NCBI GenBank assembly: GCA_035409945.1
Contig: DAONQC010000002.1
Span: forward strand, 248,001 to 312,000
Origin: MWEH01 sp035409945
GTDB taxonomy: Bacteria; Bacillota; Clostridia; Christensenellales; DTU072
Direction of reading: 5' to 3'
DNA length: 64,000 nt
Shown piece after piece: positions 47,642-55,846 of this stretch; within the stretch, counting starts at the first letter, position 1; the number at the start of each line of letters is the position of its first letter. Made by a program: the position numbers and the translations under genes. The notes under the pieces were generated by a model, which was given only the letters and a program-made list of their open reading frames with translations, was not told where the DNA came from and made no database searches.

Positions 47642-48568
47642 TTATTCATACTCAAAACCTACTTTTTGAAGTAAGTTAGTTAAGTTTTCATACTGCCACA
47701 AGAAAACATCTTTTCTTGTTACTTTCTTCCATCTTCTAATGCCTCTATCTTTATCAATTTGTTTATACACTGCTCTACTATTTTTAATTACCTTGTAGAA
47801 AAATGGTAGCACTGCAAATGCTCTTCTCGTAAGGGCATATTTTGCAGTATGAGGCTCCATCGTGAAAAAGCCTTCATAGTTTCTTGCTTTTAAATCGGCC
47901 AATATATCTTCAATTCTTCCCTGTCCCGTTCCTAGAGGTACTTCCACTCCATCTGTACAATCTTTCATGTGATAATATACTGTCCAGTCTCTTGTTTGTT
48001 CATATGCGTCGTATGGGTTTACTCCACATTGGATGTAGTTTGAAGCATCATAACAAAGCTTAAAGTTTGGGCTATCCATTGAATGATATATCTCTAATGC
48101 ACGACTTGGAGTATCTCCATAAATGCCTTTTTCATTTTCGTGTAGGAGTATAATATCTGTTCCTTTTACAAGCTCTAAAAAGCCCTTCATTCTCTGCATA
48201 ACCTTTGCGGAATAATTGGCATACTCTCCATTTTTGTCTACGAAAAATGAAAATATTCTGATATACTTACAATCCATACTTTGTGCAATTTTAACTAGTT
48301 CATCTAGTTTCTTTAATTGAGCATTATATGCTTCATCATCGTTTAAATCGACTTTACCTATAGGAGAGCCAATGCTTGAAAACTTAATTCCTGCTTCTAC
48401 CAATTTAGGTTTAATCTGCTCGTTAAATTCCTCTAGTGTATAGTCTGCAATGTTTTTTCCGTTGATGGTCCTAGGACACATATACTTCATATTTAACTCT
48501 TTTACTATCTCAATTTGTTTATCAAGATTTGATCTATACTCATCTGTAAATCCACTAATTTTAACCAT
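47642..48568 (-). CDS. Sugar phosphate isomerase/epimerase (TIM barrel) 2
   Basis: The 308-residue product is a TIM-barrel of the same superfamily, with 'LLHENEKGIYGD', 'KLCYDASNYI', 'VYYHMKDCTDG' and 'GFFTMEPH' as likely metal-binding strands. It has a C-terminal extension of about 50 basic residues ('RGIRRWKKVTRKDVF'). GGAGGAGAT precedes the ATG. It lies between the two Gfo/Idh genes on the same strand. Similarity to the other isomerase is weak, so the two pairs may act on different sugars. Confidence 0.85.
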   Translation of the reverse strand: MVKISGFTDEYRSNLDKQIEIVKELNMKYMCPRTINGKNIADYTLEEFNEQIKPKLVEAGIKFSSIGSPIGKVDLNDDEAYNAQLKKLDELVKIAQSMDCKYIRIFSFFVDKNGEYANYSAKVMQRMKGFLELVKGTDIILLHENEKGIYGDTPSRALEIYHSMDSPNFKLCYDASNYIQCGVNPYDAYEQTRDWTVYYHMKDCTDGVEVPLGTGQGRIEDILADLKARNYEGFFTMEPHTAKYALTRRAFAVLPFFYKVIKNSRAVYKQIDKDRGIRRWKKVTRKDVFLWQYENLTNLLQKVGFEYE

Positions 48569-48679
48569 ACTATCTCCTCCTAATTGTATATTATTATCTA
48601 TATTTAGTAACCATAACGTATTGATTTGGATTACTATGTGCTTACTTATTGTTTTTTGCTTTGAAAGCTTTTTTGGCCT

Positions 48680-48765
48680 GCCTTACTATTTAGCACTTAA
48701 TTTGTTGGTTTAATTCCTTTTTGTTTTTTGTCGCTTAATTATGTGGTTTAATTACCGTTCGTCTT
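48680..48765 (-). repeat. Imperfect tandem repeat between isomerase 2 and Gfo/Idh 2
   Basis: 'CTTAATTTGTTGGTTTAATT' at about 48698 recurs as 'CTTAATTATGTGGTTTAATT' at about 48733, with a T-rich tail after each. The unit is about 36-40 bases. Confidence 0.55.
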
Positions 48766-49995
48766 TTATTCTTCCTCGCGTATTTGATTTTCTATTTCTT
48801 TAAGCATTGATTCGGTTTCTTTGTTCGCTTGTTTACTACTGTGCTTTTTAGTATCTTTTGCCAGCATTGCTTTTTCATCTTCTATTTTTAAGCGTAGACG
48901 CTCTTCATATTTTACTGGATCTACTGGAATTGCCATTTTTTCACCGCGCCAAGATGATGCGTATATCCCATTTACTAATTGCACTGCACCTAACCCATCT
49001 TTTATTGGGGACAATAGTTTTTCCTTTCCTCTTATTGCATTAATGAAGTTTTTGATTAGGCATGCTTGCTCTCCAAAATACCAAATTATTCTTGATATAA
49101 ACCTTAAGGTATAACTATATCGTTTGGTCTTCCTGGTAACAAACCCATATCCTTGTTTGGTTTCTGCATTGACTTCTGGTTCGCTCTTTTTGAAGGTGTA
49201 TACAGTCATCTTGTTGTTTTCGATAACGATTCTTCCTTTATCACCAGCAATTTCAAACCTGTTTGTGCCTCTTAACTCATGGGTGCTTGCTGTGAGGATT
49301 AGATACACATTATCTGGATATGTGAATATACAAGCCACATCATTTTCTGTTGTTATATCTCTTCCTTTAGTGCATAGCTTGGATTCTACTGCTTTTGGCA
49401 TACCTAGAATCCACTGTAATAAATCAAGTTGATGTACGCACTGATTGATAAGTGTTCCACCACCTTCTCCAGAATAACTAGCTCTCCAGCCCCCTTGGTT
49501 ATAATATGCTTGTGATCTATACCAGTTTGCTATTATATAATTTGCTCTTATAATTTTTCCAATTGCACCACTTGAAACTAATTTCCTTGCCTTTTGATGG
49601 ATGGGATTGGTTCTTTGATTCCACATAACAGCAGTGATTAAACTCGGTTTTTCATTTGCTTTTTTAATAACCGACTCTGCTTCATATGCAGTAACTGTCA
49701 TAGGTTTTTCAACTAAAACATGTTTATCTTTTTCTATACAATACTTTGTAATTTTTCCATGCTCATAGTGTGGAGTAGCAATTATTACTGCATCGATATC
49801 TTCCTTTTCTAGCATATCTTTATATGAAAGGTATGTAGGAATCTTTTTATATTTCCTTTGATGTGCTTCTAAAACATGCTTATCTATATCACAGACAGCA
49901 ACTAGCCTCGCGTGTGGTATTCTATGCGTTCTAAGGTTACGGGCATGAATTCTACCCATCCTTCCTATACCAATTACCGCTACTTTAACACACAT
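48766..49995 (-). CDS. Gfo/Idh/MocA family oxidoreductase 2
   Basis: The 409-residue product has 'AVIGIGRMGRIHA', 'EKPMT' and 'GGWRASYSGEGGGTLINQ', closely like the first Gfo/Idh protein but with a different middle and a charged C-terminal tail of about 40 residues. AAGGTGA precedes the ATG. It lies upstream of isomerase 2, repeating the Gfo/Idh-isomerase arrangement. The substrate is not known; a sugar acid or inositol is plausible from the uronate genes alongside. Confidence 0.92.
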   Translation of the reverse strand: MCVKVAVIGIGRMGRIHARNLRTHRIPHARLVAVCDIDKHVLEAHQRKYKKIPTYLSYKDMLEKEDIDAVIIATPHYEHGKITKYCIEKDKHVLVEKPMTVTAYEAESVIKKANEKPSLITAVMWNQRTNPIHQKARKLVSSGAIGKIIRANYIIANWYRSQAYYNQGGWRASYSGEGGGTLINQCVHQLDLLQWILGMPKAVESKLCTKGRDITTENDVACIFTYPDNVYLILTASTHELRGTNRFEIAGDKGRIVIENNKMTVYTFKKSEPEVNAETKQGYGFVTRKTKRYSYTLRFISRIIWYFGEQACLIKNFINAIRGKEKLLSPIKDGLGAVQLVNGIYASSWRGEKMAIPVDPVKYEERLRLKIEDEKAMLAKDTKKHSSKQANKETESMLKEIENQIREEE

Positions 49996-50037
49996 ATCAT
50001 TTCACCTTCTCTAATGATATTATTTCTTTTACTTTTA

Positions 50038-50328
50038 GATATGCGTTGGAATCTCCATAAAGTGGGATTAGAACGTCGATTATCTACTTGATCTCATTTC
50101 TTACTAATAAAGAAATTCGATATTATATTACTACACTCCTGAGTATGTGCTGAAGCCCCCATCAATTGGGATTACAACACCGGTTATATACGCTAGTTTC
50201 ATTGTACCCAAGGATTGTTATGTTGTTTACTATACTCCTGAGTATGCGTTGAAGCCACCATCAATTGGGATTACTGCGTTAGTTATATGGCGCTGATTTC
50301 AGTGTACTCAAGAATTATTGTTTATTTA
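50038..50328 (-). repeat. Three decayed tandem copies of the SDR gene 3' end
   Basis: The sequence 'ACTCCTGAGTATG.G.TGAAGCC.CCATCAATTGGGATTAC' occurs with 'CTCCTG' at about 50136, 50235 and, in the real gene, 50334, a period of 99 bases. A fourth, more worn unit lies at about 50038-50110. This fills the whole 330-base gap, which holds no gene. Confidence 0.9.
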
Positions 50329-51138
50329 CTATACTCCTGAATATGCGTTGAAGCCACCGTCAATTGGGATTACAACACCGGTTATAAAACCACTGGCTTC
50401 ATTATCACATAACCAAGAAAGTGTTCCTAGAATTTCTTTAGGCTCGCCGAATCTTCCCATTGGAGTTTTGCCTATTATCTTTTTAGATCTTTCAGTTAAA
50501 CTGCCGTCGGGATTAAATAGAAGTGTCTTATTTTGATTTGTTGCAAAAAAACCTGGCGCAATAGCATTGACTCTCATTCCAGTTTTTGCAAAGTGCACTG
50601 CTAGCCATTCAGTAAAGTTGGATACTGCAGATTTTGCAGCTGAGTATGCTGGGATTTTTGTAAGTGGTGAAAAGGCATTCATCGATGAAATGTTAATTAT
50701 GTTTGCACCTTTTTTGTTTACCATATCTTCTGCAAATACTTGAGTCGTTAGGAATGTACCTTTGAAGTTTAGATTAAACACGAACTCAACACCTTCACTT
50801 TCTAGTGAAAAGAAATTTTTTCCTTCACCTTCACCATGAAATTCAATGTCTGTTGTTGCTCTTGGGTTGTTTCCACCAGCACCATTTATCAAAATATCTG
50901 GTACGCCAAAAGTTTTAACAATTTGGTTTTTTACATCTATGAGGTTTTGCTTATCGAGTACATTTGCTTTATATCCCTTTGCCTTAAGCCCCTTATCAGT
51001 AAGCTTTTTTTCTAACTCTAAAACCTTAGCCTCGTTAATATCTAGAAGCATTACATTGTCGCCAAGTGACGCAAAATGTTCTGCTATTGCTTCGCAAAGC
51101 ACTCCTGCTGCTCCAGTAACTACTACAATTCTATTCAT
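50329..51138 (-). CDS. SDR oxidoreductase, probable fructuronate reductase (UxuB-type function)
   Basis: The 269-residue product has the short-chain dehydrogenase motifs 'VTGAAGVLCEAIA', 'NGAGGNN', 'INISS' and catalytic 'YSAAKSA'. Its place directly beside uxuA, uxaC and kdgK suggests it reduces D-fructuronate to D-mannonate, the step done by UxuB in other bacteria. I chose the ATG at 51138, which has GAGGG upstream; the longer TTG start at 51177 lies inside the shared leader dyad. Three decayed copies of its 3' end follow the stop. Confidence 0.85.
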   Translation of the reverse strand: MNRIVVVTGAAGVLCEAIAEHFASLGDNVMLLDINEAKVLELEKKLTDKGLKAKGYKANVLDKQNLIDVKNQIVKTFGVPDILINGAGGNNPRATTDIEFHGEGEGKNFFSLESEGVEFVFNLNFKGTFLTTQVFAEDMVNKKGANIINISSMNAFSPLTKIPAYSAAKSAVSNFTEWLAVHFAKTGMRVNAIAPGFFATNQNKTLLFNPDGSLTERSKKIIGKTPMGRFGEPKEILGTLSWLCDNEASGFITGVVIPIDGGFNAYSGV

Positions 51139-51155
51139 TATTTCCCTCGTATGAT

Positions 51156-51197
51156 AATGCTGTTTGAATTTAACCAATGTAAACGGTTAGCAACATT
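51156..51197 (-). promoter_or_regulatory. Shared leader dyad upstream of the SDR gene
   Basis: On the minus strand AATGTTG pairs with CAGCATT and TAACC with GGTTA, and the spacer before the ribosome site (AATTCAAA, ATTATCATACGAGG) is nearly identical to that of nagB. Differences in the arms are compensated by G-U pairing. Confidence 0.72.
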
Positions 51198-51255
51198 ATT
51201 TTATATTTTATCTTTTATGGTTATCTCCTATATATTCCTACTCAACTAGTGTTTA

Positions 51256-51372
51256 GGATACATTTTTTTACTTTTTTGTTCCCCTAGATTTTACTTTTAT
51301 AATAAATTAGGGTTAACTTGTTTGTTTTTTCTGCATATATTTTATTTTGATAGCAAATTGGATTTTACTTAG
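51256..51372 (-). repeat. Probable decayed copies of the uxuA 3' end
   Basis: 'GATTTTACTTAGTTATTTTTTACTACC' type sequence at the uxuA end (51361) resembles 'GGTTAACTTGTTTGTTTTTTCTGC' at 51311 and a further T-rich block at 51256, about 50 bases apart. The match is weak because of base composition. Confidence 0.4.
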
Positions 51373-52416
51373 TTATTTTTTACTACCTTTTTCTATGGCT
51401 TCAAATAGACCACCTATGTATGTAGCACCCAGTGCGCGGTCAAACAGTCCATAGCCATATCTACCCGTTTCACCCCATATCATTCTGCCGTGATCAGGTC
51501 TAATATACCCGTCAAAGCCAGTATCATGTAAAGCCTTTGCAATTTCATAGATATCTAAACTTCCATACTCAGATGGATGTGCAGTTTCCTCAAAATCTTT
51601 TTCACCTGAGTTTTTGACATTTCTAATATGGACAAATGGAATTCTGCCTTTTGCTAGTTTAATTATATCTATTAAGTTATTATCTTGCGCAACCCCCAGT
51701 GAGCCTGTACATAATGTAATGCCATTTGAAGGGCTATCTACTAGTGATAAAAATCTCTTTATACCATCATAGTCTGTTATTATCCTTGGTAGTCCAAATA
51801 TGGGCCATGGCGGATCATCGGGATGTATAGCCATCTTTATACCTGCTTTTTCTGCTACAGGTATGATTTCCACTAAGAAAGCTTTAAGATTGGTCCAAAG
51901 TTCCTCGGTTCCTACTTTTTCGTATTTTTTCAGTAGTTCTCTTAAGCCTTCTTTTGTATAACTGCTATCCCAACCTGGAAGCGATAATTCGGACTTAAGG
52001 GGATCCATCTTCATTATTTTTGCGTGATTATACGAAAGTGCGTTAGCGCCATCTGATTGAAGTGTTTCTAAATCACTTCTTAACCAGTCAAACACGGGCA
52101 TAAAGTTATAACAAATACACTTTACTCCCACTTCTCCTAGTCTTTTAATGTTTTCTTTATAATTTTCTATATACTGCTTTGCGCTAGGAAGTCCAAGTTT
52201 TATATCTTCATGGACTGGAACACTTTCAATGACTTCGCATTCAAGGCCTTTTGCTTTGCAACTGTCTACTAGTTCTTTAATACTTTCCCTAGACCACACT
52301 GTTCCTGGGGGCGTATCATACACTGCCGTCACAACCCCTCTAATTAGTGGTATTTGACGAATCTTATCTAGCGTTATTGGATCATTTTTTCCATACCATC
52401 TAAATGTTAATTTCAT
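51373..52416 (-). CDS. uxuA: Mannonate dehydratase
   Basis: UxuA dehydrates D-mannonate to 2-keto-3-deoxygluconate. The 347-residue product has the family N-terminus 'MKLTFRWYGKNDPITLDKI', 'KMAIHPDDPPWPIFG', 'GITLCTGSLG' and 'RPDHGRMIWGE', with the metal-binding His, Cys and Asp positions. Length and GGAGG ribosome site are normal. It lies 66 bases after uxaC on the same strand. Confidence 0.96.
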   Translation of the reverse strand: MKLTFRWYGKNDPITLDKIRQIPLIRGVVTAVYDTPPGTVWSRESIKELVDSCKAKGLECEVIESVPVHEDIKLGLPSAKQYIENYKENIKRLGEVGVKCICYNFMPVFDWLRSDLETLQSDGANALSYNHAKIMKMDPLKSELSLPGWDSSYTKEGLRELLKKYEKVGTEELWTNLKAFLVEIIPVAEKAGIKMAIHPDDPPWPIFGLPRIITDYDGIKRFLSLVDSPSNGITLCTGSLGVAQDNNLIDIIKLAKGRIPFVHIRNVKNSGEKDFEETAHPSEYGSLDIYEIAKALHDTGFDGYIRPDHGRMIWGETGRYGYGLFDRALGATYIGGLFEAIEKGSKK

Positions 52417-52481
52417 ACTGTCCTCCTATCTATTTTTAATCTTTATTTATGTAACTATATAATCAACTAAAACGACTGTTG

Positions 52482-53807
52482 TTATATCCCTATTATGTTT
52501 TTTATGTTGTAATATGATATATTTTTTGCAACTTCAATTAGACTATCTATATTACTTCCGTTTTCGAATTTAGCTAAATACTCTGCCAGTATTTTTCTAA
52601 AATATGCATGTCTTGTGCAACTTAAAAAACTTCTGCTGTCTGTCAACATTCCAGGTATTGCACCAATATGAGATAGCTCTGAAACTGCATGTAGATACTC
52701 TTGAATGCCTCTTTTATGATCGTTAAACCACCAAGCAATTCCTGGCATACAACCTGGGAAAGAACCACAAAGTGTAATGAGTGGATAATACATAGTTGGG
52801 TTTAAGGTGTATATTATTGCCTTGGGTCTTTGTGCTCCCATACTATCTAGTATTTCAGCAAGTGCTCTAATTGGGATTACATCACCTACGCTATCAAATC
52901 CAGCATCTCTTCCTATCGTCCCTAATGCCTTTGTGTTGGGATTTCTAAGCGCGCCTATATGGATTTGCATAATTATGTTATTTTCATAATATGCTCTTCC
53001 TAAAAAGACATACATGTATCCTTGTAACCCTTCTCTTGAAGATGCGTCTATTTGCTCCCCTGCTAAAAGCTTTTTAACGGTAAGGTCTGCTTCTTCTTTA
53101 CTTGCTATTTTTCTTGGAAAGTGTTCAATGCCAATATCTGAAAAACTACACTTGTGCTTTTTGAAAAATTTAATTCTTTCAAGTAGTGCTTTTTCTAAAC
53201 CATTAATGCCACCAATTTTAACCCCTGATACTTTTTCTAAATTAAATAAATAGTCTGAATCTTTAAACTCCATTAACTTATCAGTTCTAAATGTTGGTGT
53301 CACTATGATATCGGGATCCTCAATTTGTGCATGGTATTCTAAACTATCACAAACATCATCAGTTGTTGCCACGTACTTTACATTTGTTAGTTTTAAACAT
53401 TTCCTTGGTGATAACTTGGTCTTTTTAATGTGTTCGTTTGCAAATACCCAAATATCACTAGCTGTATCTTTATTTAAAGGAGTATGTATATCAAAATACG
53501 TAGCAAGTTCTAACTCTAACCATTCTTTTACAGGGTTGCCAAAAGCCGTAGAAACAACTTCAGCAAACTTATTAAACTTTTCTTCATATGTTGTTTCAGA
53601 ACCAGTTATGTATTTTTCCTCAACGCCATATGTTCTCATAAGCCTCCATTTATAATGGTCGCCTTTGAGTAAAAGTTCACCAATATTTTCAAAAGGTTTA
53701 TCAAAATAAATCTCTTTTGGATCTAGATGGTTATGATAGTCAATAATATTAAGATCCTTAATCTCATCAAATATTTTTTCTGATATTTTTGCTCTACATT
53801 CTTTCAT
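52482..53807 (-). CDS. uxaC: Glucuronate isomerase
   Basis: UxaC converts D-glucuronate to D-fructuronate (or galacturonate to tagaturonate). The 441-residue product starts with the amidohydrolase-like 'IIDYHNHLDPKEIYFDKPF', followed by 'VTPTFRTDKLM', 'MQIHIGALRNPN' and 'MLTDSRSFLS'. The length is slightly short of the ~465 typical. Together with the SDR, UxuA, KdgK and KDPG aldolase it gives a full glucuronate pathway in one block. Confidence 0.95.
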   Translation of the reverse strand: MKECRAKISEKIFDEIKDLNIIDYHNHLDPKEIYFDKPFENIGELLLKGDHYKWRLMRTYGVEEKYITGSETTYEEKFNKFAEVVSTAFGNPVKEWLELELATYFDIHTPLNKDTASDIWVFANEHIKKTKLSPRKCLKLTNVKYVATTDDVCDSLEYHAQIEDPDIIVTPTFRTDKLMEFKDSDYLFNLEKVSGVKIGGINGLEKALLERIKFFKKHKCSFSDIGIEHFPRKIASKEEADLTVKKLLAGEQIDASSREGLQGYMYVFLGRAYYENNIIMQIHIGALRNPNTKALGTIGRDAGFDSVGDVIPIRALAEILDSMGAQRPKAIIYTLNPTMYYPLITLCGSFPGCMPGIAWWFNDHKRGIQEYLHAVSELSHIGAIPGMLTDSRSFLSCTRHAYFRKILAEYLAKFENGSNIDSLIEVAKNISYYNIKNIIGI

Positions 53808-53861
53808 CTTATCCTCTAACTCTATTCCAGTTTATTGTATAATCATATCGCTTATGTATCT

Positions 53862-53965
53862 AAATAGTTACCTTTGCTCTCTCCCTGCATCACGAACTTT
53901 CATTTTGCCTGCGAATATATTTCGTTTTGTTTTAACTACTATGTGATTGCAGCGATTTACGAATC
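53862..53965 (-). repeat. Decayed copy of the kdgK 3' end
   Basis: 'GTTACCTTTGCTCTCTCC' and then 'CACGAACTTTCATTTTGCC' at about 53867 align with 'ATTACCTTTGCACTCGTCC' and 'CACTGCCCTTCATTAAGGC' at the gene end (53972) at an offset of about 104. Confidence 0.72.
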
Positions 53966-53973
53966 AAAAGATA

Positions 53974-54993
53974 TTACCTTTGCACTCGTCCTGAGCCACT
54001 GCCCTTCATTAAGGCTTCTACCTCTTTAACAGAAACTAGGTTATAGTCGCCTTCTATGGTTTGTTTAATTGCAGATGCTGCGACAGCAAAGTTTAATGTG
54101 TCGATAGGAGATTTCCCGGTTAAGTTGCCATAGATTAAGCCAGCTCCGAAGCTATCTCCACCACCTATTCTATCTACAAGCTCTATTTTATACTGTCTAC
54201 TCTCAACACAAGATCCGTTGTCATAGTATATTCCAGCCCAACCATTTGTGGAGGCTGAATAGCTTTCTCTAAGTGAAAATGCAATCTTTTTAATACCAAA
54301 CTTTTTACTTACTTCTTCAGCTATTTTTTTATATCCCTCGACTGAAAGCTTGCCATCTTCTATACAACTACCATCTGCAGTTATACCAAACACATCTTTG
54401 CAATCCTCTTCATTGGATATGAGTAAATCCACATACTGCATAAGTTCAGTCATAACAGCTTTTGCTTTTTCTTGTGACCATAGCTTTTTTCTATAATTTA
54501 AATCACAAGATACAGTTATGCCTTTTTGCTTTGCTGCTTTTAGAAGCTTTCTAGTTAACTCTTCCGTTTTATCTGAAAGTGCTGGCGTTATTCCTGTAAA
54601 ATGTAGCCAGGTGGTATCTGATAATGCTTTATCTAAATCGATTTCAGAAAAATCCATTTCCGAAAATGCCGCATATTTTCTATCGTATGTAACAGTACTT
54701 GGTCTTTGAGCAGCTCCTTTTTCACAGTAATATATACCAAGTCTTTCTCCACCTCTTGCTACGAGCGATGTATTTACACCACGTTCTTTTAAGCTATTTA
54801 TAGCACTATCTCCAAGAGGATTATTAGGTACTTTAGATAAAAAATATGAATCTATTCCATAGTTAGATAGTGATACCGCAACATTTGCCTCAGCACCACC
54901 ATAGAAAACATCAAAATCACTTGCTTGCACTATCTTTCTGTATCCTTTCGGTTGCAAGCGTAGCATTATTTCTCCTACACATAAAACCTTCAT
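53974..54993 (-). CDS. kdgK: 2-keto-3-deoxygluconate kinase (PfkB family)
   Basis: KdgK phosphorylates 2-keto-3-deoxygluconate to KDPG. The product has the PfkB motifs 'FYGGAEANVAVSLS' near the start and 'DRIGGGDSFGAGLIYG' near the end, and a normal length of 339 residues from the ATG at 54993, which has GAGGGG upstream. The longer TTG start at 55029 lies in the shared leader dyad and is not favoured. It precedes uxaC and follows the aldolase gene on the same strand. Confidence 0.93.
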   Translation of the reverse strand: MKVLCVGEIMLRLQPKGYRKIVQASDFDVFYGGAEANVAVSLSNYGIDSYFLSKVPNNPLGDSAINSLKERGVNTSLVARGGERLGIYYCEKGAAQRPSTVTYDRKYAAFSEMDFSEIDLDKALSDTTWLHFTGITPALSDKTEELTRKLLKAAKQKGITVSCDLNYRKKLWSQEKAKAVMTELMQYVDLLISNEEDCKDVFGITADGSCIEDGKLSVEGYKKIAEEVSKKFGIKKIAFSLRESYSASTNGWAGIYYDNGSCVESRQYKIELVDRIGGGDSFGAGLIYGNLTGKSPIDTLNFAVAASAIKQTIEGDYNLVSVKEVEALMKGSGSGRVQR

Positions 54994-55002
54994 ATTTCCC
55001 CT

Positions 55003-55050
55003 CACATAATCTGTTATATATTTAACCAATGCAGATGGTTAGCAACATCT
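55003..55050 (-). promoter_or_regulatory. Shared leader dyad upstream of kdgK
   Basis: The inner arms CTAACC and GGTTA and the outer GATGTTG are present as in nagB and the SDR, while the outer 3' arm is less exact. A worn second copy of the GATGTTGCTA block lies at about 55090, which suggests that the leader too has been duplicated. Confidence 0.65.
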
Positions 55051-55124
55051 TTTTAATCTTCTAACTGTTTTTTACTAGGCATATATCTATAGCAACATCT
55101 CTTTTACGCCCCAACTGTCATTAC

Positions 55125-55172
55125 CTTAATACCTATATGTTATCTATCGCAGTAACTTTTAGGGTGAGATTC
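55125..55172 (-). repeat. Probable decayed copy of the aldolase 3' end
   Basis: 'TTATCTATCGCAGTAACTTTTAGGGTGAG' type sequence at 55140 resembles 'TTATCTACCCACAGTTTTGCGTCCTGAG' at 55196, near the gene end. The offset is about 55 bases. Confidence 0.5.
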
Positions 55173-55178
55173 CATAAT

Positions 55179-55814
55179 CTAGTTGTTATGGATTTTATCT
55201 ACCCACAGTTTTGCGTCCTGAGTTACGCCATCATAGTCTTCGTTTTTAGCCTTGTATGTTAAGTTGGAACCAGCGCCCACTGCCATAGCGCCTGCTGCAA
55301 ACCATTCATCTAAATTGTCTACACTAACTCCACCAGTTACCATAAAGTTTGCTGATGGGAATGGTCCTTTCAATGCTTTTAGTCCTTGGGGTTTTGCTAT
55401 ATCTCCAGGGAAAAGTTTCAATACTGTACACTCTTTTCTTAAAGCCCCTGCTATTTCAGTTGGAGTAAACACTCCTGGAACATACACAACTCTATTTCTT
55501 TTACAAAAACTATTTAAATCTACATTAAAGTCAGGGCTTACTATGAACTCAGCGCCATGCTCAATTGCGTCGGTTGCCATATCATCATCTAGAACAGTAC
55601 CTGCACCTATTATGATGTCAGCATCTTTATATTTCTTGGTAAGTACAGATATGACTTCGGTTGCATTAGGAGTAGTATAGGTAATTTCTATTAACTTAAT
55701 CCCCCCAGCTATGCAAGCTTCTGCTGTTTTAAGCGCAGCTTCGCCACTACTACCACGAACAACTACCACTAACTTTTCTGCTTTCAGTATCTCTAAAAAT
55801 TCTTTCTTATACAT
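55179..55814 (-). CDS. eda: KDPG aldolase (2-keto-3-deoxy-6-phosphogluconate aldolase)
   Basis: The enzyme cleaves KDPG to pyruvate and glyceraldehyde-3-phosphate. The 211-residue product has Glu43 in 'LIEITYTTPN', 'IIGAGTVLDD', 'FIVSPDFN', the Schiff-base Lys133 in 'VLKLFPGD' and 'MVTGGVS'. The length is normal. It completes the glucuronate route with kdgK directly downstream. Confidence 0.95.
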   Translation of the reverse strand: MYKKEFLEILKAEKLVVVVRGSSGEAALKTAEACIAGGIKLIEITYTTPNATEVISVLTKKYKDADIIIGAGTVLDDDMATDAIEHGAEFIVSPDFNVDLNSFCKRNRVVYVPGVFTPTEIAGALRKECTVLKLFPGDIAKPQGLKALKGPFPSANFMVTGGVSVDNLDEWFAAGAMAVGAGSNLTYKAKNEDYDGVTQDAKLWVDKIHNN

Positions 55815-55846
55815 ATTTTCCTCTCTACTAAGTGACCATATCTTTA

